Assembly: GCF_901709675.1 (NCBI RefSeq)
Contig: NC_051088.1
Span: 1,545,664 to 1,609,663, forward strand
DNA: 64,000 nt
Reading direction: 5' to 3'
DNA from: Syngnathus acus
Taxonomy: Eukaryota; Chordata; Actinopteri; Syngnathiformes; Syngnathidae
This document shows, piece after piece, positions 1 through 11,410 of this stretch. A program made the position numbers and the translations under genes. Each line of letters opens with the position of its first letter. The first letter of the stretch is position 1. The notes beneath the pieces were generated by a model. The model made no database searches. It was not told where the DNA came from and worked only from the letters and a program-made list of their open reading frames with translations.

Positions 1-533
1 GCCGGAGGTGGGAGTTGAAGCTCTTCCTGACAGGGGATTCCGCCAGACGTTCCCAGCAGACCCTCACAGATTGTTTGGGTCTGCCAGGTCGGACCGGCAT
101 CTTCCCCCACCATCGGAGCCAACCCACCACCAGGTGGTGATCAGTTGACAGCTCCGCCCCTCTCTTCGCCCGAGTGTCCAAAACATGCGGCCGCAAATCC
201 GATGACACGACTACAAAGTCGATCATCGAACTGCGGCCTAGGGTGTCCTGGTGCCAAGTGCACACATGGACACCCTTATGTTTGAACATGGTGTTCATTA
301 TAGAAAATCCGTGTCGAGCACAGAAGTCCAATAATAGAACACCGCTCGGGTTCAGATCGGGGGGGCCGTTCCTCCCAATCACGCCCTTCCAGGTCTCACT
401 GTCATTGCCCACGTCAGCATTGAAGTCACCCAGTAGAACGATGGAGTCCCCAGAAGGAGCGCTCTCCAGCACTTCCTCCAGGGACTCCAAGAAGGGTGGG
501 TACTCTGTGGTGTGACAGCCTGCTGAAATACAA
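1..533 (-). mobile_element. Rex3/RTE-like LINE endonuclease fragment
   Basis: This is the reverse complement of the endonuclease part of the Rex3-like element at about 31330-31757, with small differences. Read on the minus strand it gives the apurinic-endonuclease type residues of RTE-clade LINEs (a CVYAPNSS-like stretch and a GDFNAHVG-like stretch). It is truncated at both ends, has no usable frame, and runs off the left edge. Clade naming rests on family knowledge; the match to the second copy is seen directly. Confidence 0.75.
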
Positions 534-786
534 AGAACCGCTCATTTATCAAAAACTAATTATTTCAGAGCTGCTACCTCAGTCGAAGTATACAAGACAC
601 GATTAAAAACGCTTTTCTATGCCATTGCCTTTAATTAACCTACGCTGGCCGATTCGACTGACATCTTCCTTGACTTGACTCCGGCCCCACCTCCAGTCAC
701 TATCAATGAACCCATGGAACTAGGGCATGCCGGACATTTAGACGTCGCCTTAACCTGTGCTTGTTTTTTGGAAACAGTGGGTACTA
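534..786 (+). mobile_element. Gypsy gag/nucleocapsid remnant, left piece
   Basis: The first half shows nothing I recognise. From about 690 the plus strand encodes NEPMELG followed by a CACF-type residue cluster, which resembles the nucleocapsid zinc-knuckle region of fish Gypsy elements. The frame is interrupted at 786 by the pogo-like element and resumes at 2109. I infer that this is the left part of the same broken Gypsy copy that continues at 2109-2429, 4087-5488 and 6393-7299. Confidence 0.45.
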
Positions 787-2106
787 CCGTAATTTTCGGA
801 CTATAAGTCCCGGTTTTTATCATAGTTTGGGTGGGGGGGCGACTTATAATAAGGAGCGACTTATGTGTTTTTTTTCAAACATTTTCAAAAAAAAAAGTGA
901 AACCGCGATAAACAAACCGCGATGTAGCAAGGGATTACTGTAATTTGAATTTCAAGTGACGTCAGCAGGGCGACGCGGTGTGGCGCGGCGGTTGTTTACA
1001 TAAAGGACAAAGATTGATCACGGGATGACGAAGATGACGAAGGGCCCCACGTACTACCGGCATCATTAGCGGCTTTGTTTCTAAGTGACACGGCGGCCGA
1101 AGAGTTTGAAGGATTTAAGGATTTGGAGTGACACAGAAGGTTTGAAAAACTATTATGGCTTTTACCCACGCCCGGTCCTACTCGACGGAGTTCTGTTTCA
1201 CCTCCGTGGATTGAAGTCGGGGGCCGGCGCTCGGCCGGGTGGCTGTCCAGGGACGGTGGATGGGGCTCGGACATGGCTTTTACGCACGCCCGGTCCTACT
1301 CTACCGAGCTCTCTTTCACCTCCGTGGATGGAAATCGAGGGCCGGCGCTCGGCCGGGTGACTGTCCGGGGACGGTGGATGGGGCTCGGTCATGGCTTTTA
1401 CGCACGCCCGGTCCTATTCTATGGATCTCTCTTCCACCTCCGTGGCTGGAAGTCCACGCCGCCACACGCCTGGAAGTTTGTTTTGTTAAATAAAGAGCCG
1501 TTTACCAAACCCACGTCTTTCCTTGTACTTTGTTAACGCTACAATATAGTTATATACTAGATCTGTGGAATAACGACGAGGCTGAGGTCAGGGCTCACGC
1601 GCGGCGTTGTTGACAAAGGACGAGGAATTTGATCGATGGATTTAATGATTTAGAGTGCACAGATGGTTTGATAAAATTATTGCTTATATAATAGTTATTT
1701 GATTTCTAATTTATATATCGTTATATGGGTCTGTGGAATATTTTGAAGTGCAAGCGCAGTCAGCGGCGCGCACCCATTGTTGACAAAGGACGATCGATGG
1801 ATTTAATGAATTGGAGCGACACAGATGGTTTTATAAACGTGTTATTTATGTAATAGTTTTTTTTAAATAACTCTGAATGTTACGTCAGGGCCGTTCTCAG
1901 CTCTTCGTTTGTGTTTATGTCACGTTAGCATACCTATCGTTTAGCCTGTTGTTGCCCGTTCATGACTGTTCTTGGTGTTGGATTTTGTCTAATAAATTGC
2001 CCCCCAAAATGCGACTTATACTCCGGAGCGACTTATATATGTTTTTTTTCACTTTTTTGGGCATTTTATGGCTGATGCGACTTGACTTATAGTCCGAAAA
2101 TTACGG
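787..2106 (+). mobile_element. pogo-like DNA transposon, non-autonomous (family A)
   Basis: The terminal inverted repeats begin CCGTAATTTTCGGACTATAA at 787 and end with the complement at 2106. A TA dinucleotide flanks each end (785-786 and 2107-2108), as expected for Tc1/mariner/pogo elements. The interior is GC-rich tandem repeats and AT-rich filler and has no intact transposase. Related copies lie at 7302-16788, 34836-35953, 55346-56872 and 59312-59480. It sits inside the Gypsy nucleocapsid region. Confidence 0.85.
1155..1470. repeat. 118-bp GC-rich tandem repeat
   Basis: Units starting ATGGCTTTTACGCACGCCCG begin at 1155 (one base different), 1273 and 1391, so the period is 118 bp with two full copies and one partial copy. 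Similar units occur in the related element at about 34870-35300. The open frames across it are by-products of the repeat; I see no protein family in them. Confidence 0.85.
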
Positions 2107-2108
2107 TA

Positions 2109-2429
2109 CATCTCTGACTGCCCGATAAGACCGGTAAAAGGGGTGACTCACCAATAGTGGTGGACATATTGGTGAGTCATGTTTCAAAATCCTCCACTTT
2201 CACCCATTTCACGCTTTCTGCCTCCCTCTGCTGCAATAATCCCCTGTGTTAGCTCTTGTTGATTCTGGAGCAGATGAGAACGTAATTGACCGTTGTCTAG
2301 CAGAAGAAATGGGCATTGACCTGCGACCCTTACTCACCCCTAGGAGAGCCACTGGTGTCTCCACGGAAAATCATGACCTTTCTCAAGTTTTCAGGAAGCA
2401 TCGTGCCACTTACCACAGCTTACGGCTGT
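2109..2429 (+). pseudogene. Gypsy aspartic protease fragment
   Basis: From 2246 the plus strand encodes LALVDSGADENVID, with the DSGA catalytic signature of retropepsins, followed by a leucine-rich stretch typical of the protease to RT linker of Ty3/Gypsy elements. The frame is cut at 2429 by a DNA transposon and resumes at 4087. Only one domain remains, so no functional product is expected. Confidence 0.75.
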
Positions 2430-4086
2430 CAGGGATGAGAACGGCAAATGTGAAAAGTAGCCGGGGTCTGGGAGCCGCATGCCCCCATTGGGGAGCCGCA
2501 TACCCCCATTGGGGTGCTGCAGGGGACCAGGGGACACATTTTGGCAGTATAGCAACTCCAAAACCATTAATTTCATCACTCAATTTCAACAGTTTTGTTA
2601 GAAAAATATTCCTGCTTGGTGGGCTACCAAGGTGAATATAATACATCAAAATGGCACAATCAATTCTGGAGTTTTTCCTTTTAAAGAAAACTGTTAATTT
2701 TTTGCAATATATATCTACAACCACATATCTTGTTATCAAAGAACACTCATAATACCTATCTTTTGGAAATTAATTGTGGAAGATAAATTATAAAGATATA
2801 GTTAGCATATAAATCAAAACATATGACAAATATATAAACAGGGATGAGAATGGCAAATGTGAAAAAACACAGAAAAGTAGCCAGGGGTCTGCGGGGGGGG
2901 AGCGATGATATATATATATACATATACATATATATATATCTATCAGAGTCAGAGTCAGCTTTATTGTCAATTCCTTCATGCTAAGACACACAAAGAAACC
3001 GAAATACCGTTCCCCCTATCCCACGGTGACGAGACACAGTACACGATTAACACACAAGTAAAACAACGGGGAGAGAGTTCAGGACCCCAACAGCCTGGAG
3101 ATCACAAACTTCGCCAGTGGCGAGCAGTGCTGGCATCCCACAACAGAGTCCCGGCACCATTCGTCACGGATGTAGACGCACAGTCCACCTCCTCGCGATG
3201 TTCCCCCTCGTACAATGGCCCGGTCCGCCCGATAGCACGCCATCCGCTCCAGATGCACAGCAGCTACGCACTGTCCGGTCCGCAGAACTCAGCAGGCATG
3301 TTGATGTCCAGCGATCGAACGTTCGCCAGAAGAATGGAAGGCACGGCCGGGCGAGCTGGGTTGGCCGCCAGCCAGGCCCGGACGCCTAACCGGGGGAGGA
3401 ATAGCAGGCGAGTCCGGCGACACTCCAGGACGGAGCAGACCGAGCGCCTTTAATGTCCCCGCTTCAAAGTCCAGACCGCCACAAAACTCGCTTTCGCCGA
3501 TGTCGAGCAGAACCAGCCCGCCGCACTTGTAGCACAACCCGGTACGACGAGACGAACACACAAAACTGGCGGACAAACCCACATTAAACGACAAAACAAA
3601 ACACCGTTCGGGACAGAGAGAGGCCGCTGCGTGTGCACGCGCCGCCATCTTACTTCACACGTTCACGTTCGTATATATATATATATAGATCTATCTAACT
3701 AAATAACTTGTCTACAAGTGATGAAAACCCAATCGCAAATTCACATTGTGGCAGTGTAAAAACACTTCTCCGCGTAAGTTAAGTTAACAAGGAGAACTGA
3801 TGTGACGAAAGTAGCGCCAAAATGCTGCCGAAAATAAGGCGGATGTTGTCGCATCAGTGCTGCCAGTTAGTTAGGTTTACAGAGGCAAGCCGATTTCCGT
3901 AAAATAACGTCGCGGAGGGCAGGCGAATGCTCGCGAGTGCCGAGGCTAACGATGCCCGTTTCCCTACACCCCCCCCTCCATATATAAACAACATTTTCTC
4001 GACGGATTTACACGATTCACGAAAATGATACTTTCGACGAAAAAAAACACGGAAATCCGCGGATCCGCGAAAAATTCTCATCCCTG
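2430..4086. mobile_element. DNA transposon with CAGGGATGAGAA ends, hAT-like
   Basis: The left end reads CAGGGATGAGAACGGCAA and the right end reads TTCTCATCCCTG. Both sides carry GGCTGT (2424-2429 and 4087-4092) as a target duplication inside Gypsy pol. A second copy of the left-end sequence at about 2841-2865 suggests a nested or duplicated terminus. The interior holds short imperfect GGGAGCCGCAT repeats (2480-2515), TA repeats (2908-2940, 3674-3688) and a LINE copy (2946-3655). There is no transposase. Superfamily assignment is uncertain because the full 8-bp duplication is not clean. Confidence 0.6.
2946..3655 (-). mobile_element. Internally deleted L2/CR1-like LINE copy
   Basis: On the minus strand this starts with an ATGGCGGC-type 5' end near 3648, carries endonuclease-like pieces (LLANVRSL is visible in the sister copy at 47592-48275), and ends in an AATAAAGCTGACTCTGACTC tail at 2946. 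The two copies are nearly identical. Most of the LINE, including all of the RT, is missing, so the same deleted form has itself been mobilised or duplicated. Confidence 0.65.
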
Positions 4087-5488
4087 GGCTGTGAAATCCA
4101 CCTCCAGCCCAGGGGGCCACTCCCTCAGGGCCATGCTTCTGCTGCTAACATGTAACATCACATGGCCTGAATAGGAGGCCATGGAGTCCTACATTAAAAA
4201 ATCCTTGGCAGCAGGTAGTATAATTCGGCCTTCCTCATCGATGGATGCCGGTTTATTTTTTGTGAACAAAAAGGAGAAGACGTTCCTTTCCGTCCTTGTG
4301 TGGACTACCATGGTCTCAACAAAATCACTGACAAATGTCCCTTGTCCCTGATTGATTATGCTTTTAACCCCCTTCATGGTGCTGTCATCTTTTCCAAATT
4401 GGATTTGTATCAGGCCTATCATCTGGTCCAGATTTGGGAGGGAGATGAATGGAAGACTGCCGTCAACACACATAGGGGACATTATGAGTATCTGGTTATG
4501 CCATTTGGTTTGACCAATGCCCCTGCGGTCTTCCAGGCCTTGGTCAACGATGTTCCATGTGATATGATTGGCAAATTTGTGTTTATCTTAATAATCCAGT
4601 TCCGGCTCTGAACATAAACATCAAGGTGCTCCAGAGGCTTCTCAAATACAAGGCCAAGAAGTGTGAGTTCCATGTGGCTAAGACTACCTTTTGGGGGTAT
4701 GTCATTGTTGAAGGCCAGCTCCGGATGGACCCCGCCTAGTTGACTGCTGTCTCCCAATGGCCTCAGCACTCATCTTGGAAAGAACTTTAATGCTTCCTCG
4801 GCTTTGTCAATACCGGCATTTTATTAGGAACTACAGTCGTGCCGTGGCTTTATCAATACCGGCATTTTATTAGGAACTACAGTCGTGCCGTGGCTTTGTC
4901 AATACCGGCATTTTATTAGGAACTACAGTCGTGCCGTGGCACCCCTTACAGCTCTTACAGCTACGTCGGTACGCTTCTGTTAGTCAAACAGCAGATTTTG
5001 CTTTTCGCAACCTCAAAAGCCTGTTCACCTCTGCTCCAGACATCATCCACACAGATCCACAAAGAAAGTGCATCCATCTCTGAGAAGGGAGTAGGTACTG
5101 TTCTCTCCCAGCAGTCCTTGGAGGACGGTAAGGTCCACACATGCGCCTTCTCACACAGGTTGTGTCAGGGAGAACGAAATTAAAGGATTGGGGACAGGGA
5201 ACTCTTGGCCGTGAAGGTGGCTTTGGAGTGGCTTTGAATGGCGACACCTTCTGGAAAGACCGGCGTAACCCTTCATCGTTTGGACTGATCACAAGAAACT
5301 CAAATACATCTGCTCTGCCAAAAGGCTGAACGCCCATCAAGCTAAGTGGGGCATGTTCTTTGACCGGGTCACATTCACTCTGTCCTACCGCTCAGGGTCC
5401 CAAAACCCTAATGCCCTGTCTTGCCAGTTTACTGCACAGGGCGCCAAATCAGATCAGGGTCTAATCTTACTTCCCACGTGCTTTATGG
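4087..5488 (+). pseudogene. Gypsy reverse transcriptase / RNase H remnant
   Basis: The plus strand encodes [16 protein letters not shown], then [11 protein letters not shown], then [17 protein letters not shown], which are ordered RT motifs of Ty3/Gypsy elements. The YLDD catalytic box is not present in frame. A tandem duplication (4801-4938) and stop codons follow, then RNase H-like sequence to 5488, where a hAT element interrupts. This is a dead fragment of the same element as the protease at 2246 and the integrase at 6393. Confidence 0.85.
4801..4938. repeat. 46-bp tandem triplication in Gypsy pol
   Basis: Three units start GCTTTGTCAATACCGGCATT at 4801, 4847 (one base different) and 4893. 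They lie over the pol segment that encodes FIRNYSR just after the RT. Because 46 is not a multiple of three, each unit shifts the frame, so the expansion arose after the element had lost function or itself killed it. Confidence 0.9.
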
Positions 5489-6392
5489 CAGTGGTCCCCA
5501 ACCTTTTTTGCGCCACGGACCGGTTACGTGTCAGAAATATTTTCGCGGACCGGCCTTTATATAAATAAATAATCCATTTATATAAATAGATAATCCATTT
5601 ATAATAAATATATAAATACGATGAAATAAAATGATACGACTGGCATAAGAACACATATAAACCACATAAAAATAAAACTCACCATTACGTTGAATTAGTG
5701 TGAGCACTGAGCTTGTTTCTCAGAAACAAGCCGGTCCCATCTAGGCGTAATCGGAGACAATGACACCCGAAGTGGTTAAGGTTTGTCTTTTAAAGCAGGA
5801 TGCTTGGTCTCCATGTGCCGAAGCAGTTTTGAAGGCTTCATTGCCTCGTTAGCTAGCCTGTCGCCACATATTATGCAGAGTGGGCTTGGCACGTCAGAGT
5901 CACCTGTGGCGATTAATCCATATTTTAAGTAGGACTCCTGAAAGTTTCTTTTAAATGCAGCTTTACTTTTCTTAGAAGTCGTTGCCTCTTCCGTCTTTTT
6001 TTTCCTTTCTTTTTTCCCTTTCCGAAGAAGTTTCTTGCTCATTTTTGCTTGCTTCGCGGGCTTGACTAGGGTGACGTCAAGTGACTGGGGCGAGTGTCTT
6101 GACCTGAATTAACCTGTGTCAAGAGACACAGATGCACCGACGGATGTAATTGGGAGAGAATCGCCAAATTTTTATATTTTTCAAAATAAGTTCTTACTCA
6201 TTTTTGCTAGTTTTGCGGGCTCAACTGGGGAAACATGTCACGTGACCGGGACGAGCATCTTGACCTCAATTAATTGATCGTCAATAAAAAAAAAATATAT
6301 ATATATATTTTTTTTTCTGTGCGGCTTGGCGGGCCGGTACCAAGTGACCCACGGACCGGTACCGGTCCGCAGCCCGTGGTTGGGGACCACTG
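5489..6392 (-). mobile_element. hAT element with BED-finger remnant, exact 8-bp TSD
   Basis: The ends are CAGTGGTCCCCAACC and GGTTGGGGACCACTG. The 8-bp duplication CTTTATGG is perfect (5481-5488 and 6393-6400). This is diagnostic of hAT. The element is 904 bp, retains only the N-terminal part of a transposase gene (5776-6042) and interrupts Gypsy pol. Confidence 0.93.
5776..6042 (-). pseudogene. hAT transposase N-terminus (BED-type zinc finger)
   Basis: The 88-residue frame has a lysine-rich start, a YLKYGLIATGD stretch, then CIICGDRLA and, 16 residues on, LLRHMETKH. This gives a C2H2 arrangement of a BED finger like those in ZBED5/SCAND3-type hAT proteins. The catalytic RNase H-like and dimerisation domains are absent. 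It would bind DNA in an intact transposase; here it is a leftover in a deleted element. Confidence 0.75.
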
Positions 6393-7299
6393 CTTTATGG
6401 CATCTGTCACCCTGGAGATTGACGTGGCGGTAAGGGGAGCCCAGACTGGCCAGCCTATTCCCAGTGGAGACCCTCCGTATTGCTTATTTGTCCCTGACTC
6501 TGTCCGCTCCCAGGTCCTACAGTGGGCCAATTCCACGAAGCTCATCTGCCACCCTGGAATCCCATCCTGGAATTTGGCGATCCTTCGTCAATACTTATGG
6601 TGGCCCACAATGGGGAGGACACTCTGTCATTCGTCCTGGTTATGCATGGTATGTGCTCAAAACAAAACAACCTCAAAACCCAGTTCTGGCTTGCTCCATC
6701 GACTTCCCATTTCCAAGCACCCATGCTCACAGATCACCCTGGATTTCATTACTGGACTTCCCCTATCAAAAGGTAACACCGTCATTCTCACCATTGTCGA
6801 CAGATTCTCAAAGGGTGCCCACTTTGTTGCAATCCACAAGCTCCCATATGCCAAAGAAATGGCTGATCTGTTGGTCTGGCATGTCTTCCCACAGATAGTT
6901 TTCAGACAGGGGTTTCCAGTTCACTTCACAGCTCTGAAGGATTTTCTGCATGGCAGTAGGCATTGGCCTGAGCCTTTCGTCTAGTTACCATCCTCAGACC
7001 AATGGCCAATGGAACCAGCAGCTGGAGGCAGCACTGCATTACACACTCACAGCCAGCTTCAGGGAGTACCCACCTCACCTGGGTGGAATATGCCCACAAC
7101 TCTCTCACCAACACCTCCTTGGGTATGTCAGAAATTCAGTGTTCCCTGGGCTACCAGCCTCCATTCCCCTCCCAGGACCACAATCTTCCAGTCCCTTCAG
7201 TACAAACCCACATTCACCTGGGTCTGGAGGCTGGCCAACTCCAATAATGACAAAATAGGGTCTTCTTTTTTCTAAAATGGCTGGCAACCACTGTACAAG
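6393..7299 (+). pseudogene. Gypsy integrase fragment
   Basis: The plus strand encodes HPGIPSWNLAILRQYLWWP, a CMVCAQNK zinc-binding end, then DFITGLPLSKGNTVILTIVD and RFSKGAHFVAIHKLP. These are the HHCC region and the start of the catalytic core of chromovirus/Gypsy integrase. Later segments shift frame (HPQTNGQWN appears in another frame near 6990). The copy is cut at 7300 by the next pogo-like element. Confidence 0.85.
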
Positions 7300-7610
7300 T
7301 ACCGTAATTTTCGGACTATAAGTCGCACCGGAGTATAAGTCGCACCAGCCATAAAATGCCCAAAAATGTGAAAAAAAAACATATATAAGTCGCTCCGGAG
7401 TATAAATCGCATTTGGGGGGGCAATTTATTCGACAAAATCCAACACCAAGAACAGTCATGAACGAGCAACAACAGGCTAAACGATAGGTATGCTAACGTG
7501 ACATAAACACAAACGAAGAGCTGAGAACGGGCCTGACGTAACATTCAGTTATTTAAAAAAAACTATTACATAAATAACACGTTTATAAAACCACCTGTGT
7601 CACTCCAATT

Positions 7611-8150
7611 CATTAAATCCATCGATCGTCCTTTGTCAACAATGCCGTGTGCCGCGCCGTAGTTCAAATTATTCCACAGGCCCATACAACGATATATAAA
7701 CTATATTTTAAATAACTATCACATAAACAACAATATTATCAAACCATTTGTGTCACTCCAAATCATTAAATCCATCGATCAAATTTCTCGTCTTTTATCA
7801 TCTCCTTTGTCAACAATGCCGTGTGCCGCGCCGCAGTTCGAATTATTCCACAGGCCCATACAACGATATATAAACTATATTTTAAATAACTATCACATAA
7901 ACAACAATATTATTAAACCATTTGTGTCACTCCAAATCATTAAATCCATCGATCAAATTTCTCGTCTTTTATCGATCGTCCTTTGTCAATGCCGTGTGCC
8001 GCGCCGAAGTTCAAATTATTCCACAGGCCCATACAACGATATATAAACTATATTTTAAATAACTATCACATAAACAACAATATTATCAAACCATTTGTGT
8101 CACTCCAAATCATTAAATCCATCGATCAAATTTCTCGTCCTTTATGTCAA
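7611..8150. repeat. 150-175-bp tandem units inside pogo-like element
   Basis: The motif CATTAAATCCATCGATC recurs at 7611, 7764, 7938 and 8111. Each is preceded by a TGTCACTCC block and followed by a TTATTCCACAGGCCCATA block. The same unit makes a roughly 167-bp array in the related element at 55643-56643. Units contain short in-frame pieces but no recognisable protein. Confidence 0.85.
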
Positions 8151-8426
8151 CAACGCCGCGCGTGAGCAGCTGACGTCAGCCTCGTGAGTCAGTTGCGACT
8201 CCTTTTATTCCACAGATGTAGTATATAAATATATTGTAGCGTTAACAAAGTACAAGGGAAGACGTGGGTTTGGTAAACGGCCCTTTATTTAACAAAACAA
8301 GAGTTCAACGAGCCAACAACTATGAACTGTAACGATAAAAACATATAGAAGTTGCTACACGAAATAAAATATATATCAAATAACATAACAAAAATAACAA
8401 TTTTTTCCAAACCTTTTGCGTCACTC

Positions 8427-8681
8427 CTATTCATTAAATCCTTCAAACTCTTCGTCCTCCGTGTCACTTTCAAACAAAGCCGCGACTGATGCCGGTAGTA
8501 CGCAGGGCCCTTCGTCATCTCCGTCGCTGACGTCAGACTCCTCGTCAGCTTTTCGCCAATCCCTTACAAGTTTCTCACTAACTCCAAACTTTCTTTCTGC
8601 TGCTCGATTACTGTTTTCGGCTGCATATTTTACAACTTGAAGTTTGTAACTTGCAGAATATGAGTTTCTTTTTGGTGCCAT
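8427..8681 (-). pseudogene. pogo-like transposase N-terminal HTH joined to acidic C-terminus
   Basis: The frame starts MAPKRNSYSASYKLQVVKYA, continues NRAAERKFGVSEKLVRDWRK, which is a psq/CENP-B type helix-turn-helix of pogo transposases, and then jumps to an acidic SDTEDEEFEGF tail. The DDE catalytic domain has been deleted between the two. It belongs to the element whose 3' end is at 7302. It is a non-functional remnant that could at most encode a DNA-binding peptide. Confidence 0.75.
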
Positions 8682-8810
8682 TTTTGTTAAGCCCTTCCCA
8701 GTTGATGAGTCACGGCCAACGGTGAAATTTAGAGCGCCCTCATCCAGTTTCGTCTGAAAATAAGTTTTTTTTTTAGCTGTAGTTTTTTGTTTTGTTCATT
8801 TGGTTGTTTC

Positions 8811-9100
8811 ATCAAAGTCAAAGTCTGCTTTATTGTCAATTTCTTCATATGCCAAGACACACAAAGAGATCAAAATTACGTTCCCACTATCCCACGGTGA
8901 CAAGACATAGTACACAATATGCAAACAAGTAAACAACACAAAAAATAAAAACAAGAAGGCACAAACAATGAATAAATAAGAGTGATGAATAAATAATAAA
9001 TAAACAAATAACATAATAAATATAAGAGGAGCAAAAATGGAGCAAGTGTGCATACAGTGGACTTGGATATGGCGCTTTAAAGTGTTAATTACTTTATTTG
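8811..9100 (-). mobile_element. L2/CR1-like LINE 3' end fragment
   Basis: The stretch TCAAAGTCTGCTTTATTGTC followed by a block about 90% like 2960-3070 and 47615-47720 marks the 3' terminus of the same LINE family in minus orientation. It is 5'-truncated in AT-rich sequence near 9100. Confidence 0.6.
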
Positions 9101-9611
9101 ATTTTTTCTCTCTATTTTTCATGTTTTGAATATGTATATCTTGAGATAAAGATATCAAAGCATGTGAAGTGATCAACTATACTAAAAATAACATGTGAAG
9201 TGGTCAACTATACTTGTAAGCAGGGCTGTGGACTCGGTTCGGACTCGGGGACTCGGACTCGGTCGGACTCGGTCATTTTTGCCGGACTCGGACTCGGTGC
9301 TGATTTTGACCGAGTCCACCGAGTCCGACAATAAAAAAAAGAGGCAAGACGCAGCCAGAGAGTGTCAGGTTACAGTCAGCGCGGTAGGAGTTGGGTGAAG
9401 CAGTAAAAACTCCACCAAACTCGTCGTAATGACACGTGATATGTTATATCCTTACTATTTTCCAGGTTCTTAGATAGCAAGAATAGGTCGGACAACGACG
9501 TAAATGATAACTGCTTTATTCCTTACTCAGTGCGTTCACAGGGCGTACCAGAACAACACAGAATGCCCATCCCACTTCCGGGGTTTTTCTACTACGGAAT
9601 TTGAGTTAGCC

Positions 9612-10802
9612 CAGTGCTTCTCAAATAGTGGGGCGCGGTGCAATACCTGGGGGGGCGCGTGTGACCCTGGGGAACAGGCTTTTTTTTTGGCAGTACTAGA
9701 ATAAAGTGTAATTGCGCATTTACTACAGTAGGCGGCAGTGGCGCTCTCATTGTTACTTCTGTCACGTTTGCGACAGTGCAACATTTTACGACTTACAAGA
9801 CAACAGGTTTGCCTTGGTTAGCAGTGTTGAGTCAACAGAAAGCTCCGACTGCGTCCCGTCTATAGCCTCCGTTATTCAACATAACCACCAACATGAAAAA
9901 GTTTTTAACAGGGATGAAAAGAAAAGCGGAGAGAAACAAAGATAATGAAACAAAAGAAAGTCAGCCGAAAGCTAAGACGAGGAAATACGACGAAGCGTAT
10001 TTAGCGCTTGGCTTCACTGTGAGTACAGTTGGAGAAGAGGAAAGACCGATGTGTCTGCTGTGTCTAAAAATGCTCGCAGCGGACAGCATGAAGCCAAATA
10101 AATTTGCGCGTCACTTAAATACGTTACACCCCGATCACGCCGATAAGCCACTTGAGTTTTTTCAGCGAAAACGTGCTGAATATGGCCAACAGTCATCCCG
10201 TTTTGTGAAGGCTACTTCAGTAAACCATCGAGCGCTGTTAGCATCATATAAGGTGGCGTACCAAATCGCGCAGTGCAAAAAGCCCCACACCATAGCAGAG
10301 GAGCTAATACTGCCTGCAGCATTAAACATGGTCTCTGTCATGCTGGACGACGCCAGTGCAGCAAAACTAAAAACTATCCCTCTGTCCAATGACATATATA
10401 TGTGCTCCTGAGTTAATGTTGCTGAACTGAATATAAATAAGTTATTATTTTTTTAGTTTTTGTAGTTTATTAGTTATTATAATTATTAAATATTATTTAT
10501 TGATTTGATTTAATTTTGCAATGGTGCAATTAGTTGGTCAAACATGTTTACAGTTTAAACAAGGATTTATTTATTCTTAATTTCAGGCATTGATGCACTT
10601 AAAATCTTTTCTGTTGCAGACTTAAAACACGATTTGATAAAGTTATTCTTTGTAAGTTTGACCATATGTCTTTCTTTTTTTCTTTAATGTTAATAAGGAT
10701 AAAATGTTATGCAGAGATGGATAGTCACGGTGGGGAGTGGGGGGCGCGAATAGTTTTCTTCTTGCTAGGGGGGGCGTAACAGAAAATAATTGAGAAGCAC
10801 TG
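9612..10802 (+). mobile_element. hAT element with partial transposase, exact 8-bp TSD
   Basis: The termini are CAGTGCTTCTCAA and TTGAGAAGCACTG. The duplication AGTTAGCC is perfect (9604-9611 and 10803-10810). Length is 1191 bp. It carries the first third of a transposase gene (9893-10411) and AT-rich 3' sequence. Confidence 0.93.
9893..10411 (+). pseudogene. hAT transposase N-terminal third (ZBED5/SCAND3-like)
   Basis: The 172-residue frame has a lysine-rich start, CLLCLKMLAADSMKP followed by FARHLNTLHP (BED finger, CxxC and HxxxxH), then LLASYKVAYQIAQCKKPHTI and a helical region. This order matches the N-terminus of ZBED5/FAM200/SCAND3-type hAT proteins, which are usually 600-700 residues. 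It ends at a stop after a deletion, so the catalytic core is absent. Confidence 0.8.
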
Positions 10803-10810
10803 AGTTAGCC

Positions 10811-11022
10811 CAAAATACACAACATCTCTTCCCCTCATACAATGAACGTGCTATATGCATGAACAACATAGTCTTATGCACCTATAACTTGACATCTTCA
10901 AGATCTATCAATAACTACCATTAAACAATTATCATATATGGTCCAGACAATTATGACAATAATATTCCCATGAAACCTTAACTTTGGGTGAGGGTGGACT
11001 ACCTCGAATTATACCGAATTAT
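10811..11022. other. Residual sequence between insertions
   Basis: About 210 bp of AT-rich sequence inside the outer hAT element, between the inner hAT and the long inverted repeat. No coding or repeat signal was recognised. Confidence 0.5.
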
Positions 11023-11215
11023 AGCGAAAAACCGATGTCGTACGGCGTCGTATGGCGTCAACACTATGTTGTTTTCAATAAAAACATGAAGAACTCACGT
11101 TTGCGTCAGTCAATTTTAATTTTTATAAAGGATTATTCTCATTTGATGTCTTTAAATTCATCCGCGTTCTGCCATTGAAGCGGGGTGCATTCAAAGACCA
11201 GTCGTACAGACGGAA
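11023..11215 (+). repeat. Left arm of a long inverted repeat
   Basis: From AGCGAAAAACC to GTCGTACAGACGGAA, this 193-bp arm is present in inverted orientation at 16164-16346 with few differences. The arms enclose a hairpin and the LINE, so they look like the long terminal or subterminal repeats of a separate DNA element that the LINE later entered. No superfamily can be assigned. Confidence 0.8.
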
Positions 11216-11410
11216 ACGTTTTGTGATCAAATCTTTCATAACGAGAATGATTTGAGTGAATTGATTTGAATGAATAATTGAGAAGAAATTTCAGTTCTGA
11301 AGGCTCCTTTTGTCCCAAGCAAAGTGACAGATGGTGGGGAGGGGGGATAAAAATTGTAAAATCAATTCACTCAAATCATTCTCGTTATGAAAGATTTGAT
11401 CACAAAACGT
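11216..11410. repeat. Perfect 52-bp inverted repeat (hairpin)
   Basis: Arm 11216-11267 starts ACGTTTTGTGATCAAATCTT. It is the exact reverse complement of 11359-11410. The 91-bp spacer contains a G-run. It abuts the long inverted-repeat arm and is probably part of the same element. Confidence 0.9.

Noticed and set aside
2905-3453. Plus-strand frame of 182 codons
   Set aside because: It runs across a TA microsatellite and then antisense through a LINE copy; the same frames recur at 47769-48147.
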